Part shown: positions 63,846 to 64,000 of the stretch, in pieces | Layout of the letters: each line of letters opens with the position of its first letter | Numbering within the stretch: the first letter of the stretch is position 1 | NCBI GenBank assembly: GCA_034620365.1 | Contig: JAQGEQ010000287.1 | Coordinates: 744,001-808,000 of the forward strand | Reading direction: 5' to 3' | Length of the DNA stretch: 64,000 nucleotides | DNA from: Pegea sp. RAD2-039 | Lineage: Eukaryota > Chordata > Thaliacea > Salpida > Salpidae | Notes under the pieces: generated by a model | Database searches by the model: none | Seen by the model: only the letters and a program-made list of their open reading frames with translations | Told to the model about the DNA's origin: nothing | Made by a program: the position numbers and the translations under genes

Positions 63846-64000
63846 AAAACCAATGATTAGCATAACTACTTATTCAAGTTATCAAGTTGCTAGATAAAAA
63901 AAATTAAACTTCTGCTAATCAGTTGAGTAGTTCTAAAATCACTCTAAAACAGACTAAAGTTATAATAAATTCATGTTAAAATTAACATCTTTTTGGTGCA
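63846..64000. other. Right-edge flank
   Basis: AT-rich sequence after the LINE tail; nothing recognised. Confidence 0.6.

Overview
This is a nuclear window from an AT-rich, intron-rich invertebrate animal. Strong AT bias, GT-AG introns (many of 45-130 bp, others over 1 kb), a mitochondrial ATP synthase subunit c with an import leader, a cholinergic gene locus and LINE remnants all fit a bilaterian. I cannot name the phylum from the sequence.

Layout. On the + strand, 1-671 is the 3' end of SF3B1, a core U2 snRNP splicing factor. Everything recognisable from about 1.7 to 46 kb is on the minus strand. A possible small unknown gene lies at 1699-2285. The cholinergic locus runs from 2859 to about 13.7 kb: ChAT has 13 coding exons, and the single-exon VAChT gene (11106-12701) sits inside ChAT's first intron, in the same orientation. 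Both are reachable from one upstream splice donor near 13676. Subunit c of mitochondrial ATP synthase is at 20463-20995. From 25049 to 46091 there is one very large gene, reconstructed here as 56 exons. It encodes a secreted protein with a signal peptide, one von Willebrand A domain, 28 fibronectin type III (FN3) domains and a short tail without a membrane segment.

The right end is sparser. Long AT-rich stretches hold an unidentified terminal exon (52497-52906, minus), two decayed LINE fragments (about 54.24-54.68 kb minus; 56.04-56.33 kb plus), a complete SSUH2-like gene with DnaJ-type cysteine repeats (57892-60027, plus), and a degraded LINE (about 61.10-63.85 kb, plus) with a second 3' end of the same family inverted in front of it (about 60.91-61.10 kb). 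Another fragment of this LINE lies at about 19.64-19.89 kb.

How the genes relate. ChAT makes acetylcholine and VAChT loads it into synaptic vesicles; the nested layout lets one promoter serve both. The FN3 protein looks like an extracellular-matrix adhesion protein. In one domain of each two-domain repeat, the loop that carries RGD in fibronectin reads RGD, QGD or KGD. Its repeats expanded as two-domain units, and one pair of exons is almost identical although the flanking introns are unrelated.

Limits: exon borders were read by eye from splice signals, frame continuity and remembered family sequences, and may be off by a base or two. No database search was possible.
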